Shown here: piece after piece, positions 51,270-59,487 of the stretch | Numbering within the stretch: position 1 is the stretch's first letter | Layout: each line of letters opens with the position of its first letter | Assembly: GCF_011369485.1 (NCBI RefSeq) | Contig: NZ_VXCA01000003.1 | Coordinates: 62,001-126,000, forward strand | Direction: 5' to 3' | From: Pseudomonas atagonensis | GTDB taxonomy: Bacteria; Pseudomonadota; Gammaproteobacteria; Pseudomonadales; Pseudomonadaceae | DNA: 64,000 nt | Made by a program: the position numbers and the translations under genes | The notes under the pieces: model-generated | Databases searched by the model: none | Told to the model about the DNA's origin: nothing | The model's input: only the letters and a program-made list of their open reading frames with translations

Positions 51270-52637
51270 TTACTCGAACAACGAGTCCAGCGCCTGCTCC
51301 AGCCGCGTCACCGCAATGATCTGCAACCCTGCCGGCGCTTCCTTCGGCGCATTGCCCTTGGGCACGATCGCGCGCTTGAAGCCGTGCTTGGCGGCCTCCT
51401 TCAATCGCTCCTGACCGCTCGGTACCGGTCGCACTTCACCAGACAACCCCACCTCCCCGAACACCAACAAATCATGCGGCAACGGTCGATTGCGCAGACT
51501 CGACATCACCGCCGCCATCAATGCCAGGTCAGAAGCCGTCTCCAGCACCTTCACCCCACCGACCACGTTAAGAAACACGTCCTGGTCGTGAGTCGGAATA
51601 CCGCCATGGCGATGCAAAACCGCGAGCAACATTGCCAGGCGGTTCTGATCCAGCCCCAGCGTCACCCGACGCGGGTTGGCCAGGTGGCTGTCATCGACCA
51701 GCGCCTGCACTTCCACCAGCATCGGCCGGGTGCCTTCCCACGTGGCCATGACCACACTGCCCGGAACTTCTTCCTGAGCGCGGGTAAGAAAAATCGCCGA
51801 AGGGTTGGAGACTTCTTTCAGCCCCTTGTCGGTCATGCCGAACACACCCAGTTCGTTCACCGCGCCGAAACGGTTCTTCACCGCCCGCAGCAAACGCAAG
51901 CGCCCATCGGACTCACCTTCGAAATACAGCACGGTATCGACCATGTGTTCCAACACGCGCGGCCCGGCCAGCGCGCCTTCCTTGGTGACATGGCCGACCA
52001 GGAAAATCGCCGTACCGCTCTGCTTGGCATAACGCACCAGCAGCGCCGCACTCTCGCGCACTTGCGAAACACCGCCGGGCGCCGATTGCAGTTGCTCGGT
52101 GAAGATCGTCTGGATCGAGTCGATCACCATCACCTTGGGCTTTTCCTGACGGGCGGTGGCGATGATGGTTTCGATGCAGGTTTCGGTCATGACTCGCAGT
52201 TGATCCTGCGGCAAACCGAGACGTCGGGCACGCATGGCCACTTGCTGCTGGGATTCTTCGCCGGTGACGTACAACGCCGGCATGCTCTTGGCGAGGTTGC
52301 ACAGCGTCTGCAAGAGAATGGTCGACTTGCCGATGCCGGGGTCGCCGCCGATCAACACCACCGAACCATCGACCAGACCACCACCGAGGACGCGGTCAAG
52401 CTCACCGGAGGCAGTGGAAAATCTTGGAATTTCTTCAACGCTGACTTCGGCCAGCGTCTTGATCTGTGCCTGTTGCCCGGCCCAACCGGTGCGTCCGGCG
52501 GGTGCCGCAGCGCCGCCGCTCTCAATCATGGTTTCGGTCAAGGTGTTCCAGGCGCCGCATTCACCGCACTGGCCCGCCCACTTGGGAAAGGTTGCGCCGC
52601 ACTCGGTGCAGCCATACATGCGCTTGGCCTTGGCCAT
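51270..52637 (-). CDS. radA: DNA repair protein RadA (Sms)
   Basis: RadA is a RecA-like helicase that drives branch migration in recombination. The 455-residue protein has an N-terminal zinc finger (CTECGATFPKWAGQCGECGAW), Walker A GGDPGIGKST, the RadA-specific KNRFG motif, and a Lon-like C-terminal domain. ATG 52637 is the usual start. It is convergent with mapZ and downstream of katB on the same strand. Confidence 0.95.
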   Translation of the reverse strand: MAKAKRMYGCTECGATFPKWAGQCGECGAWNTLTETMIESGGAAAPAGRTGWAGQQAQIKTLAEVSVEEIPRFSTASGELDRVLGGGLVDGSVVLIGGDPGIGKSTILLQTLCNLAKSMPALYVTGEESQQQVAMRARRLGLPQDQLRVMTETCIETIIATARQEKPKVMVIDSIQTIFTEQLQSAPGGVSQVRESAALLVRYAKQSGTAIFLVGHVTKEGALAGPRVLEHMVDTVLYFEGESDGRLRLLRAVKNRFGAVNELGVFGMTDKGLKEVSNPSAIFLTRAQEEVPGSVVMATWEGTRPMLVEVQALVDDSHLANPRRVTLGLDQNRLAMLLAVLHRHGGIPTHDQDVFLNVVGGVKVLETASDLALMAAVMSSLRNRPLPHDLLVFGEVGLSGEVRPVPSGQERLKEAAKHGFKRAIVPKGNAPKEAPAGLQIIAVTRLEQALDSLFE

Positions 52638-52778
52638 CTGAACCCCCGGGGCAAAACCGCGATGATAACGCAGACGCCGTGGATCAGCGCGGCGCGGATT
52701 CCTACACATCAAGCAACAGGAAAAACACTTATCAGCGCAAACGGGGCCTGATCCCGGCCCCGTTGCGCAGCGACTCGA

Positions 52779-54320
52779 TCAGTCGACCAGTTTCGCGGCC
52801 AACGCCTTGACCCGGGCGAGGTCACCCTTGGCGACTTGCGTCACGCTGGCGCCGTATTCCGCATCGGCCTTATAAAGGAAGGACAGGATGATGTGCTTGC
52901 TCTCATCATCCGCACCGGCCAGCGAGCCACCGAAGCTTTCAATCAAATCGCGGCGTTCTTTTTTGCTGTACGAGCGATAGAGATCACCGGCCTGCTTGAA
53001 GTTCTGCTCACGCGTTATTTTCGCTTGCTGAGTATTGCCAAACAGAGCCGATTGGCTGTAACGCGCACTTTGCTTTTCTTCACGCGGTTGCAAGCGACTT
53101 GGCTGATAGTTCACGCCCGAGTGGCTGGCGCCAGTATTCATCGCGCCGTCCTGATTGCCGTTATTCACCGCGACTTTCGGTGCGTTGATTGGCAATTGCA
53201 GCCCGTTGGCACCCAGACGATACATTTGCGTGTCGGCGTAAGAGAACATGCGCCCTTGCAACAGGCGATCTTCCGAAGGCTCGATACCCGGCACAACATT
53301 GGCCGGCGCCATGGCCACTTGTTCGGTTTCCTGGAACACATTCGCCGGATTGCGATTCAGGATCATTTGTCCAACTTTTCGCTCCGGGACACCCGGCCAG
53401 ATCTTGGTGGCGTCAAGTGGATCGAAATCAAACTTGGACAAATCTTGCGGATTCAGCACCTGAATGTACAAGTCCCATTTTGGGAAATTGCCTTTGTTGA
53501 TATTCGCCACCAGATCATTGGTCATGTGACTGTAATCCTGACCTTGAACTTTGCTGACCTCTTTCGGCGTCAGATTTTTTATTCCTTGCAAACTCTTCCA
53601 GTGAAACTTGACGTAGTGAACTTCATTCTTTGCATTAACTAACTTATAGGCGTGAACACTATTGCCATCCATTTCACGATAACTCGCTGGCGTCCCCGAA
53701 TTCGAATACAACTCGGTAAGTGTTCGAGTGGCTTCCGGCACATGTGAGAAGAAATCGAAGCGTCGCGAATCATCATCCAGGTTAGTGCGCGGATCAGGTT
53801 TGAAGGCGTGAACCATGTCCGGAAACTTGATCGCATCGCGAATAAAGAATGTCGGGAAGTTATTACCGACCAGATCCCAGTTACCGTCGGCGGTATAGAA
53901 CTTGGTCGCAAAGCCGCGCGGATCGCGCAGGGTTTCCGGCGAGTGATTGCCGTGCACCACGGCGGAGAATCGCACAAACACCGGCGTGGTCTGGCCAGCA
54001 GCAAAGACTCTGGCCTTGCTCAGGTCACTGAGGTCGTTGGTCACGGTAAACGAGCCGTGGGCGCCGGTACCACGGGCGTGCACCACGCGCTCGGGAATGC
54101 GCTCGCGGTCGAAGCGTTGCAGCTTCTGGATCAGTTGCACGTCCTGCAGCAAAACCGGGCCATTGGCACCGGCAGTTTGCGAGTTTTGGTTGTCCCCCAC
54201 CGCCGCACCGTTATCCCGGGTCAGGGGCGCGGCGTTGACGGAAAGAGTCAGCAGGCTGGCGGTGAATACGCCGAATGTACGACGGTAGGGAAAAGCCCCG
54301 TGGCCAAATGATGAAGTCAT
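52779..54320 (-). CDS. katB: Periplasmic catalase KatB
   Basis: KatB is a monofunctional heme catalase of the small-subunit group. The 513-residue protein has the catalytic His region (VVHARGTGAHGSF), NNFPTFFIRDA, and the proximal heme Tyr in GRMFSYADTQMYR. An N-terminal signal peptide (YRRTFGVFTASLLTLSVNA) includes an RR pair, possibly Tat-dependent. ATG 54320 is chosen over 54350 since it keeps the usual 513-residue length. P. aeruginosa has an adjacent ankB; here radA follows instead. Confidence 0.92.
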   Translation of the reverse strand: MTSSFGHGAFPYRRTFGVFTASLLTLSVNAAPLTRDNGAAVGDNQNSQTAGANGPVLLQDVQLIQKLQRFDRERIPERVVHARGTGAHGSFTVTNDLSDLSKARVFAAGQTTPVFVRFSAVVHGNHSPETLRDPRGFATKFYTADGNWDLVGNNFPTFFIRDAIKFPDMVHAFKPDPRTNLDDDSRRFDFFSHVPEATRTLTELYSNSGTPASYREMDGNSVHAYKLVNAKNEVHYVKFHWKSLQGIKNLTPKEVSKVQGQDYSHMTNDLVANINKGNFPKWDLYIQVLNPQDLSKFDFDPLDATKIWPGVPERKVGQMILNRNPANVFQETEQVAMAPANVVPGIEPSEDRLLQGRMFSYADTQMYRLGANGLQLPINAPKVAVNNGNQDGAMNTGASHSGVNYQPSRLQPREEKQSARYSQSALFGNTQQAKITREQNFKQAGDLYRSYSKKERRDLIESFGGSLAGADDESKHIILSFLYKADAEYGASVTQVAKGDLARVKALAAKLVD

Positions 54321-54606
54321 ATCAGTTTCCTCTGGTTTTTCTGGGCGCATCCAGGTGCGCCAACCAGAGGCTAGAGGGCCGGGGGCGGGATCATAAATAG
54401 AATGTTCACAACCCGACGATTGAGAAAAATGGTTTCCTGCTCAGTGGGTTAAGGCGTATTTCGCGCGCGATTAGTGGCACTTTGCAAACTAATCGTCGAA
54501 TCATGTGTCGATAAAAGCGGGCATTGTAAGAAGGTGTTTCGCGCAGGACGCGTTTTGCTGATTTACACTGCGTACACCAAACTCATCTGTAACAAGGAAA
54601 TAACCT

Positions 54607-55020
54607 ATGGGCGTGCTAAGTGAGTTCAAGGCCTTCGCGGTCAAAGGCAATGTGGTCGACATGGCCGTCGGTATCATCATCGGTGCAGCCTTCGGCAAAA
54701 TCGTTTCGTCGTTTGTCGGTGACGTGATCATGCCGCCGATTGGCCTGTTGATCGGCGGGGTGGACTTCAGTGATCTGGCCATTACGCTCAAAGCCGCCGA
54801 GGGCAGCGCCCCTGCGGTGGTCATGGCCTACGGCAAGTTCATTCAGAGCATTCTCGACTTCGTGATCGTCGCTTTCGCGATTTTCATGGGCGTCAAAGCC
54901 ATCAACCGCCTCAAGCGCGAAGAAGCCGTGGCCCCGACGCTGCCGCCGGTTCCGACCAAGGAAGAGGAATTGCTGGGCGAGATCCGTGATTTGCTCAAGG
55001 CACAGAACAATCGGCCTTGA
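54607..55020 (+). CDS. mscL: Large-conductance mechanosensitive channel MscL
   Basis: MscL opens on membrane tension to release solutes at hypo-osmotic shock. The 137-residue protein has two transmembrane helices ([38 protein letters not shown]), the [13 protein letters not shown]-terminal helix, and the C-terminal bundle [17 protein letters not shown] at 54595-54599 is its ribosome site. Confidence 0.96.
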   Translation: MGVLSEFKAFAVKGNVVDMAVGIIIGAAFGKIVSSFVGDVIMPPIGLLIGGVDFSDLAITLKAAEGSAPAVVMAYGKFIQSILDFVIVAFAIFMGVKAINRLKREEAVAPTLPPVPTKEEELLGEIRDLLKAQNNRP

Positions 55021-55022
55021 AT

Positions 55023-55053
55023 AATGAAACGGCGCCCGAGGGCGCCGTTTCAT
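55023..55053. terminator. Perfect 13-base hairpin between mscL and fpr
   Basis: ATGAAACGGCGCC and GGCGCCGTTTCAT pair exactly around CGAG. It lies just after the mscL stop and touches the convergent fpr stop. T content is low, so it may be a two-way terminator or merely insulate the two transcripts. Confidence 0.7.
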
Positions 55054-55829
55054 TACCAGTAGTTTTCTACCGCCACCTGTCCCGGTCGCCGGGTCAGACT
55101 CAAGGCCAAGCCGTGTTTCTTGAGCAAGGCCCGGGTGTCATCGATCATCTGCGGATTACCGCAGAGCATGACCCGCGAATGCGCCGGGATCAGCTCGACG
55201 CCTGCCACCCTCTCCAGCTCGCCATTTTCGATCAGCGTGGTGATGCGCCCGTTGAGGGCGCCGGCATTCGGTTCACGGGTGACCACGGGAATGAACTGGA
55301 ATTTGTGCGCATGCTCAGTCAGGTAGTCACGCTGAGTCAGCTCGGCAATCAGCTGTTGATACGCCAGCTCCCGAGCCTCTCGCACGCTATAGACCAAGAT
55401 GATTCTTTCAAACTTCTCCCAGACCTCAAAATCCTGCAGGATCGACAGAAACGGCGCCACGCCCGTGCCTGTGGATAACAGCCACAGATCCCTGCCATCA
55501 ACAAAACGATCCAGGGTCAGATAACCAAACGCCTGTTTTTCCACCAGCAAGGTGTCGCCGACCTGCAGCCGGCTCAACTCGCTGGTGAACTCGCCACCTG
55601 GAACTACAATCGAGAAGAATTCGAGGAACTCGTCGAACGGCGAGGACACCATCGAATAGGCTCGCCACACCGTACTGCCGTCGGCCTTGGTCACACCCAG
55701 GCGGGCAAACTGCCCGGCGCGAAAACGAAAACCTGCGTCACGTGAGGTACGCAAGGTGAACAGATTGCCGGTCAGCGGCTGCACATTGAGCAAGGTCTGA
55801 CGGGTGAATTTGTCTGCGCTGGCGGTCAT
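55053..55829 (-). CDS. fpr: Ferredoxin/flavodoxin-NADP+ reductase
   Basis: Fpr exchanges electrons between NADPH and ferredoxin or flavodoxin and is oxidative-stress linked. The 258-residue FAD enzyme has RAYSMVSSP for FAD, STGTGVAPFLS for NADP, and the C-terminal VAVENYW, as in the subclass found in Pseudomonas. I place the start at ATG 55829, with GGAG preceding on the minus strand. No SoxR box was recognised upstream. Confidence 0.93.
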   Translation of the reverse strand: MTASADKFTRQTLLNVQPLTGNLFTLRTSRDAGFRFRAGQFARLGVTKADGSTVWRAYSMVSSPFDEFLEFFSIVVPGGEFTSELSRLQVGDTLLVEKQAFGYLTLDRFVDGRDLWLLSTGTGVAPFLSILQDFEVWEKFERIILVYSVREARELAYQQLIAELTQRDYLTEHAHKFQFIPVVTREPNAGALNGRITTLIENGELERVAGVELIPAHSRVMLCGNPQMIDDTRALLKKHGLALSLTRRPGQVAVENYW

Positions 55830-55841
55830 GGGTCGCTCCAT

Positions 55842-56157
55842 TCAACGATGGGTCTAGTTTCGCGCAAAGTCGGGTGCGTTAATACCACCAGTTTGTAATG
55901 GTATTCAGCGCCGCTGACCGCAGTTAAATCTTGCTCCCAAAAACCGTAGATGCCTTAAAAAACCAACAACGAACTAACATGTCGACCTTCATATTAAAAT
56001 ACTGAATGACTAATAACTTTTTATTGAAATTATCTCCTTCATAAAGAGCAAAATAAATCTCACGAATTTATAGGAAAAGTCCTACACTCGTTTTCGTGCG
56101 CTTTTGGATCCAAGAGCCACCCCCAAGTAACACTTAGATACACCCGAGGAGGACCTC
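55842..56157 (+). promoter_or_regulatory. Intergenic region between fpr and the LuxR gene
   Basis: The 316-base gap has no gene and is AT-rich from about 55970. TAGGAAAAGTCCTA at 56071-56084 is a dyad of TAGGA/TCCTA with AAAG between, ~75 bases before the LuxR gene, and may be an operator. TACACT at 56083-56088 could be a -10, but there is no clear -35. No canonical lux box was found. Confidence 0.4.
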
Positions 56158-56871
56158 ATGGAAAGGTGGAAGGAGCTGCAGTTAAAGCAACTGACAAGAT
56201 CGGGAACCATAAAAACCGCCTACCCGATTCTGCTCAGCTTTGCCAACAAGATAGGCTTCAACTTTTGTGCGATCACTGTGACATCAACCTGCCGAGAACA
56301 GCGTTTCGATACGTTGGAAATCAATAACTTCTCTAAAGAATGGAATGAACAGTACAAACGCAGCACCCGGGATGAAGTTGATCCCGTTCTTGAGCATTGC
56401 AGAAGTTCGATGCTGCCGTTTATCTGGAACGAAGCCGCCTACGCGAGAGCACCTAAACGCTGGCAAATTCTGCAACGAGAAGGGCTATACCACGGCTGGT
56501 CGCAATCGTTTGAAAATGAAGAGCGACGTGTGCGTGGTACCCTCAGCCTGGCCAGACAAGAATGCCCGATCAGCCCGTTTGAGCTTTACGAGCACTTCGG
56601 CTATCTGTTCTACGTCACTCACCATCTGACGGATCTGGTCGCCAATTCGCTGCCAAACACGCCGACGTTTCCTCGCCACCCTCATCTGTCACAACGGGAA
56701 CTGGAAGTGCTGCGTCTGACCGCAGTAGGAAAAACGGCTTGCGATATATCCAGAATACTCAGCCTCAGTGAACGAACGGTGAACTACCACGTGCAAAACG
56801 TGATTGTGAAATTCAACGTCTGCAACAAGATCTCTGCAGTCATTGCCGCCACCAGACAGAACCTTATTTGA
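56158..56871 (+). CDS. ppoR: LuxR-type regulator, solo (PpoR-like)
   Basis: This 237-residue protein has an N-terminal autoinducer-binding domain and a C-terminal LuxR helix-turn-helix. All six residues conserved in AHL-binding LuxR proteins are present: W62, Y66, D75, P76, W90 and G113, with TraR-like spacing for the first five. The HTH shows E181, L185 and G191. No luxI-type synthase is in the window, so it is a solo regulator here. Its position between fpr/mscL and rlmG fits P. putida PpoR, as I recall; I give that symbol tentatively. A ribosome site GAGGAGG lies at 56145-56151. Confidence 0.82.
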   Translation: MERWKELQLKQLTRSGTIKTAYPILLSFANKIGFNFCAITVTSTCREQRFDTLEINNFSKEWNEQYKRSTRDEVDPVLEHCRSSMLPFIWNEAAYARAPKRWQILQREGLYHGWSQSFENEERRVRGTLSLARQECPISPFELYEHFGYLFYVTHHLTDLVANSLPNTPTFPRHPHLSQRELEVLRLTAVGKTACDISRILSLSERTVNYHVQNVIVKFNVCNKISAVIAATRQNLI

Positions 56872-57045
56872 AAGCCCCAGCCGGCCAGACCATAAAACCT
56901 GCGAGTATTTACAGCGAAAAAAACGTACCATTTGCAGCCTTCCTGAGTGATGACGTGAGCTTCACACGTAGCAGTCCACTCGGTCGGTTCCGCCGCACAC
57001 CTCAAGGCAGCGGGACATCTCCCGATTACCCTGAGTCCCCGCCCC

Positions 57046-58170
57046 ATGCCTTTGCTCGACACACCTTTCGCCCAACTCGACCTGATCCGCCAGCCCGAGC
57101 AGCAGAATGAACCGCTGCAAGCCTTCGACGCCGCTGACGAATACCTGTTGAATCACTTGGCCGAACAACGACCTTCTGCCGAAACGCGGGTGCTGGTGCT
57201 CAATGACAGCTTCGGCGCACTGGCCGCCAGTCTTCTGGGCAAAGTCGTGGTCAGCAGCAGTGGTGACTCGTTCCTGGGCTTTCAGGGACTGGAAAAGAAT
57301 TTGCTGCGCAACGGTCAGGCGTTCGACGCCATTCGTCCGATTCCCGCCAGTGAGCCTTTGGTCGGGCCCTTCGACCGCGTGTTGATCCGCGTACCGAAAA
57401 CCCTCGCCCTGCTTGAAGAACAACTGATTCGACTGCAGGGGCAACTGGCACCCGATGCGCAAGTCATCGCAGCAGCGATGGTCAAACACCTGCCGCGCGC
57501 CGCCGGTGATCTGCTAGAGCGTTACATTGGTCCCGTGCAAGCCTCGCTGGCGGTGAAAAAAGCCAGATTGCTCATCGCCACGCCGCAAGCAAAAACCCCG
57601 GCAGTCTCGCCCTACCCTTCACGCTATCGCCTCGACGAGCCGGACATCGAACTGCTCAATCATGCCAACGTGTTCTGCCGTGAAGGCCTGGACATTGGCA
57701 CCCGCGCCTTTCTTCCGCATCTGCCGAAAAACCTCGGTAATGCCCGGGTTGCCGATCTCGGCTGCGGCAACGGTGTACTGGCGATTGCCAGCGCGCTGCA
57801 AAACCCCGATGCGCATTACACGCTGGTCGACGAGTCGTTCATGGCGGTGCAATCGGCGGCTGAAAACTGGCAGGCAGCGATCGGTGATCGCGAGGTGATC
57901 GTTCGCGCTGGCGATGGTCTGGCCGGGCAGGCGCCGCAATCTCTGGACGTGGTGTTGTGCAATCCGCCGTTCCATCAGCAACAGGTGGTCGGCGATTTCC
58001 TCGCCTGGCGCATGTTCCAGCAGGCGCGCGAGGCTTTGGTCGTCGGTGGTGCGCTGTACATCGTCGGCAATCGCCACCTGGGTTATCACAGCAAACTGGC
58101 GCGGCTGTTCCGGGGTGTCGAGCAAGTGGCGGCCACGCCGAAATTCGTGATTCTCAAAGCGCGCAAGTAA
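57046..58170 (+). CDS. rlmG: 23S rRNA (guanine1835-N2)-methyltransferase RlmG
   Basis: RlmG methylates G1835 of 23S rRNA. The 374-residue protein has an N-terminal duplicated domain and a C-terminal SAM-binding fold with DLGCGNGVLAIA and NPPFHQ at the catalytic motif. No longer family start is visible. It lies 174 bases after the LuxR solo, in the same direction. Confidence 0.92.
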   Translation: MPLLDTPFAQLDLIRQPEQQNEPLQAFDAADEYLLNHLAEQRPSAETRVLVLNDSFGALAASLLGKVVVSSSGDSFLGFQGLEKNLLRNGQAFDAIRPIPASEPLVGPFDRVLIRVPKTLALLEEQLIRLQGQLAPDAQVIAAAMVKHLPRAAGDLLERYIGPVQASLAVKKARLLIATPQAKTPAVSPYPSRYRLDEPDIELLNHANVFCREGLDIGTRAFLPHLPKNLGNARVADLGCGNGVLAIASALQNPDAHYTLVDESFMAVQSAAENWQAAIGDREVIVRAGDGLAGQAPQSLDVVLCNPPFHQQQVVGDFLAWRMFQQAREALVVGGALYIVGNRHLGYHSKLARLFRGVEQVAATPKFVILKARK

Positions 58171-58181
58171 AGCGCACCGCA

Positions 58182-58207
58182 AAAAAAACCCTCCACAAGG
58201 AGGGTTA
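58182..58207 (-). terminator. Terminator after the cio operon
   Basis: On the minus strand AACCCTCC pairs with GGAGGGTT across a four-base loop, followed by a run of T (the A-run at 58181-58188 on the + strand). It also may serve rlmG weakly. Confidence 0.85.
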
Positions 58208-58238
58208 CAAAGCCGTACCCGAAGGCGCCGGGACGGAT

Positions 58239-58406
58239 TCAGTGCGTGGTCAAGCCGGCCGCGTTCATGAACATGCGCATCAGGCTGGCGACGATAAACA
58301 GTGCGCCCACGCTGCCGATCCAGATCATGGCCAACCAGCCGAGCCGCTGCCACAACGGCTTTTTTTCAGCTTCTTCAATGTCGTGCAGGGAATGTTTGCC
58401 GTTCAT
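58239..58406 (-). CDS. DUF2474 small membrane protein of the cio operon
   Basis: This 55-residue protein has a polar N-terminus (NGKHSLHDIEEAEKKPLWQRLGW) and one transmembrane helix (LAMIWIGSVGALFIVASLMRM). DUF2474 proteins sit after cyd/cio oxidase genes and resemble the small accessory subunits (CydX-like), so a role in CioAB assembly or stability is likely but unproved. ATG 58406 is chosen because GAGGATC precedes it; an in-frame ATG at 58421 has no site. A REP unit separates it from cioB. Confidence 0.8.
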   Translation of the reverse strand: MNGKHSLHDIEEAEKKPLWQRLGWLAMIWIGSVGALFIVASLMRMFMNAAGLTTH

Positions 58407-58442
58407 TGTTTCGATCCTCATTCAGATCGATGGCGCCGCAGC

Positions 58443-58476
58443 CGACGCCATCGCGGGCAAGCCCGCTCCCACAGGT
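58443..58476. repeat. Single REP unit inside the cio operon
   Basis: CGCCATCGCGGGCAAGCCCG onward (58446-58473) is a lone copy of the GAGCAAGCCCGCTCCCAC class, in the gap between cioB and the DUF2474 gene. Confidence 0.75.
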
Positions 58477-59484
58477 CTAGTGATAACCGTCTTCATGGGT
58501 GACCTTGCCGCGGAACACGTAGTAGCTCCAGAAGGTGTAACCCAGGATGAACGGGATGATGAACAACGTGCCGACCAGCATGAAGCCCTGACTCTGCGGC
58601 GGTGCGGCGGCGTCCCAGATCGAGATCGACGGCGGCACGATGTTTGGCCACAGGCTGATGCCAAGCCCGCTGTAGCCGAGGAAAATCAGCACCAAAGTCA
58701 GCAGGAACGGCATGTAGTTGGCATTGCGCGCTACGGCGCGGATCAATCCGTACATGGTTACCAGCACCAGGATTGGCACCGGCATGAACCAGAACAGATT
58801 CGGCATGCTGAACCAGCGTGTCGCGATTTCCGGGTGAGCCAGCGGCGTCCAGAGGCTGACGATGCCGATCACCGCCAGCAGCACGAAGGCCAGTGGCCGG
58901 GCCAGATTGTGCATCTGCTCTTGCAGCTTGCCCTCGGTTTTCATGATCAGCCAGGTGCAGCCAAGCAAGGCATAAGCCACCACCAGTGCCGCGCCGCAAA
59001 ACATCGTGAACGGGGTCAGCCAGTCCAGTGAGCCGCCGGCGAACTGCCGGTTGACCACCGGCAAACCGTCGATGAACGCACCAAGAGCCACGCCCTGGAA
59101 AAACGTCGCAGCCACCGAGCCTCCGATAAAGGCCTTGTCCCACAGGTGACGCTTGTCGTCCTTGGCCTTGAAGCGGAACTCGAACGCCACCCCGCGGAAG
59201 ATCAAGCCGATCAGCATGAAGATCAGCGGCAGGTACAGCGCCGACAACACCACCGAATAGGCCAGCGGAAATGCGCCGAACAACGCCGCGCCGCCCAGTA
59301 CCAGCCAGGTTTCGTTGCCGTCCCAGACAGGGGCGACGGTGTTCATCATCACGTCACGGTCGGTCTTGCCCGGGATGAACGGGAAGAGAATCCCGATCCC
59401 CAGATCGAACCCGTCCATGACCACGTACATCATGATGCCGAAGATGATGATCACGGCCCAGATCAGCGGAAGATCAATACCCAT
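58477..59484 (-). CDS. cioB: Cyanide-insensitive / bd-type ubiquinol oxidase subunit II
   Basis: Subunit II of the bd-family oxidase stabilises the heme-bearing subunit I. The 335-residue protein has about eight transmembrane segments and begins MGIDLPLIWAVIIIFGIMMYVVMDGFDLGIGILFPF, with the CydB signature GNETWLVLGGAALFGAFPLAY. It starts 3 bases after cioA ends. CioB is preferred to CydB because of the partner's short Q-loop. Confidence 0.9.
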   Translation of the reverse strand: MGIDLPLIWAVIIIFGIMMYVVMDGFDLGIGILFPFIPGKTDRDVMMNTVAPVWDGNETWLVLGGAALFGAFPLAYSVVLSALYLPLIFMLIGLIFRGVAFEFRFKAKDDKRHLWDKAFIGGSVAATFFQGVALGAFIDGLPVVNRQFAGGSLDWLTPFTMFCGAALVVAYALLGCTWLIMKTEGKLQEQMHNLARPLAFVLLAVIGIVSLWTPLAHPEIATRWFSMPNLFWFMPVPILVLVTMYGLIRAVARNANYMPFLLTLVLIFLGYSGLGISLWPNIVPPSISIWDAAAPPQSQGFMLVGTLFIIPFILGYTFWSYYVFRGKVTHEDGYH

Positions 59485-59487
59485 GAC

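Noticed and set aside
54414-54498. CGACGATT/AATCGTCG inverted repeat between katB and mscL
   Set aside because: The 8-base arms are 69 bases apart with no sign of function, and no OxyR-type site was recognised; chance pairing is plausible.
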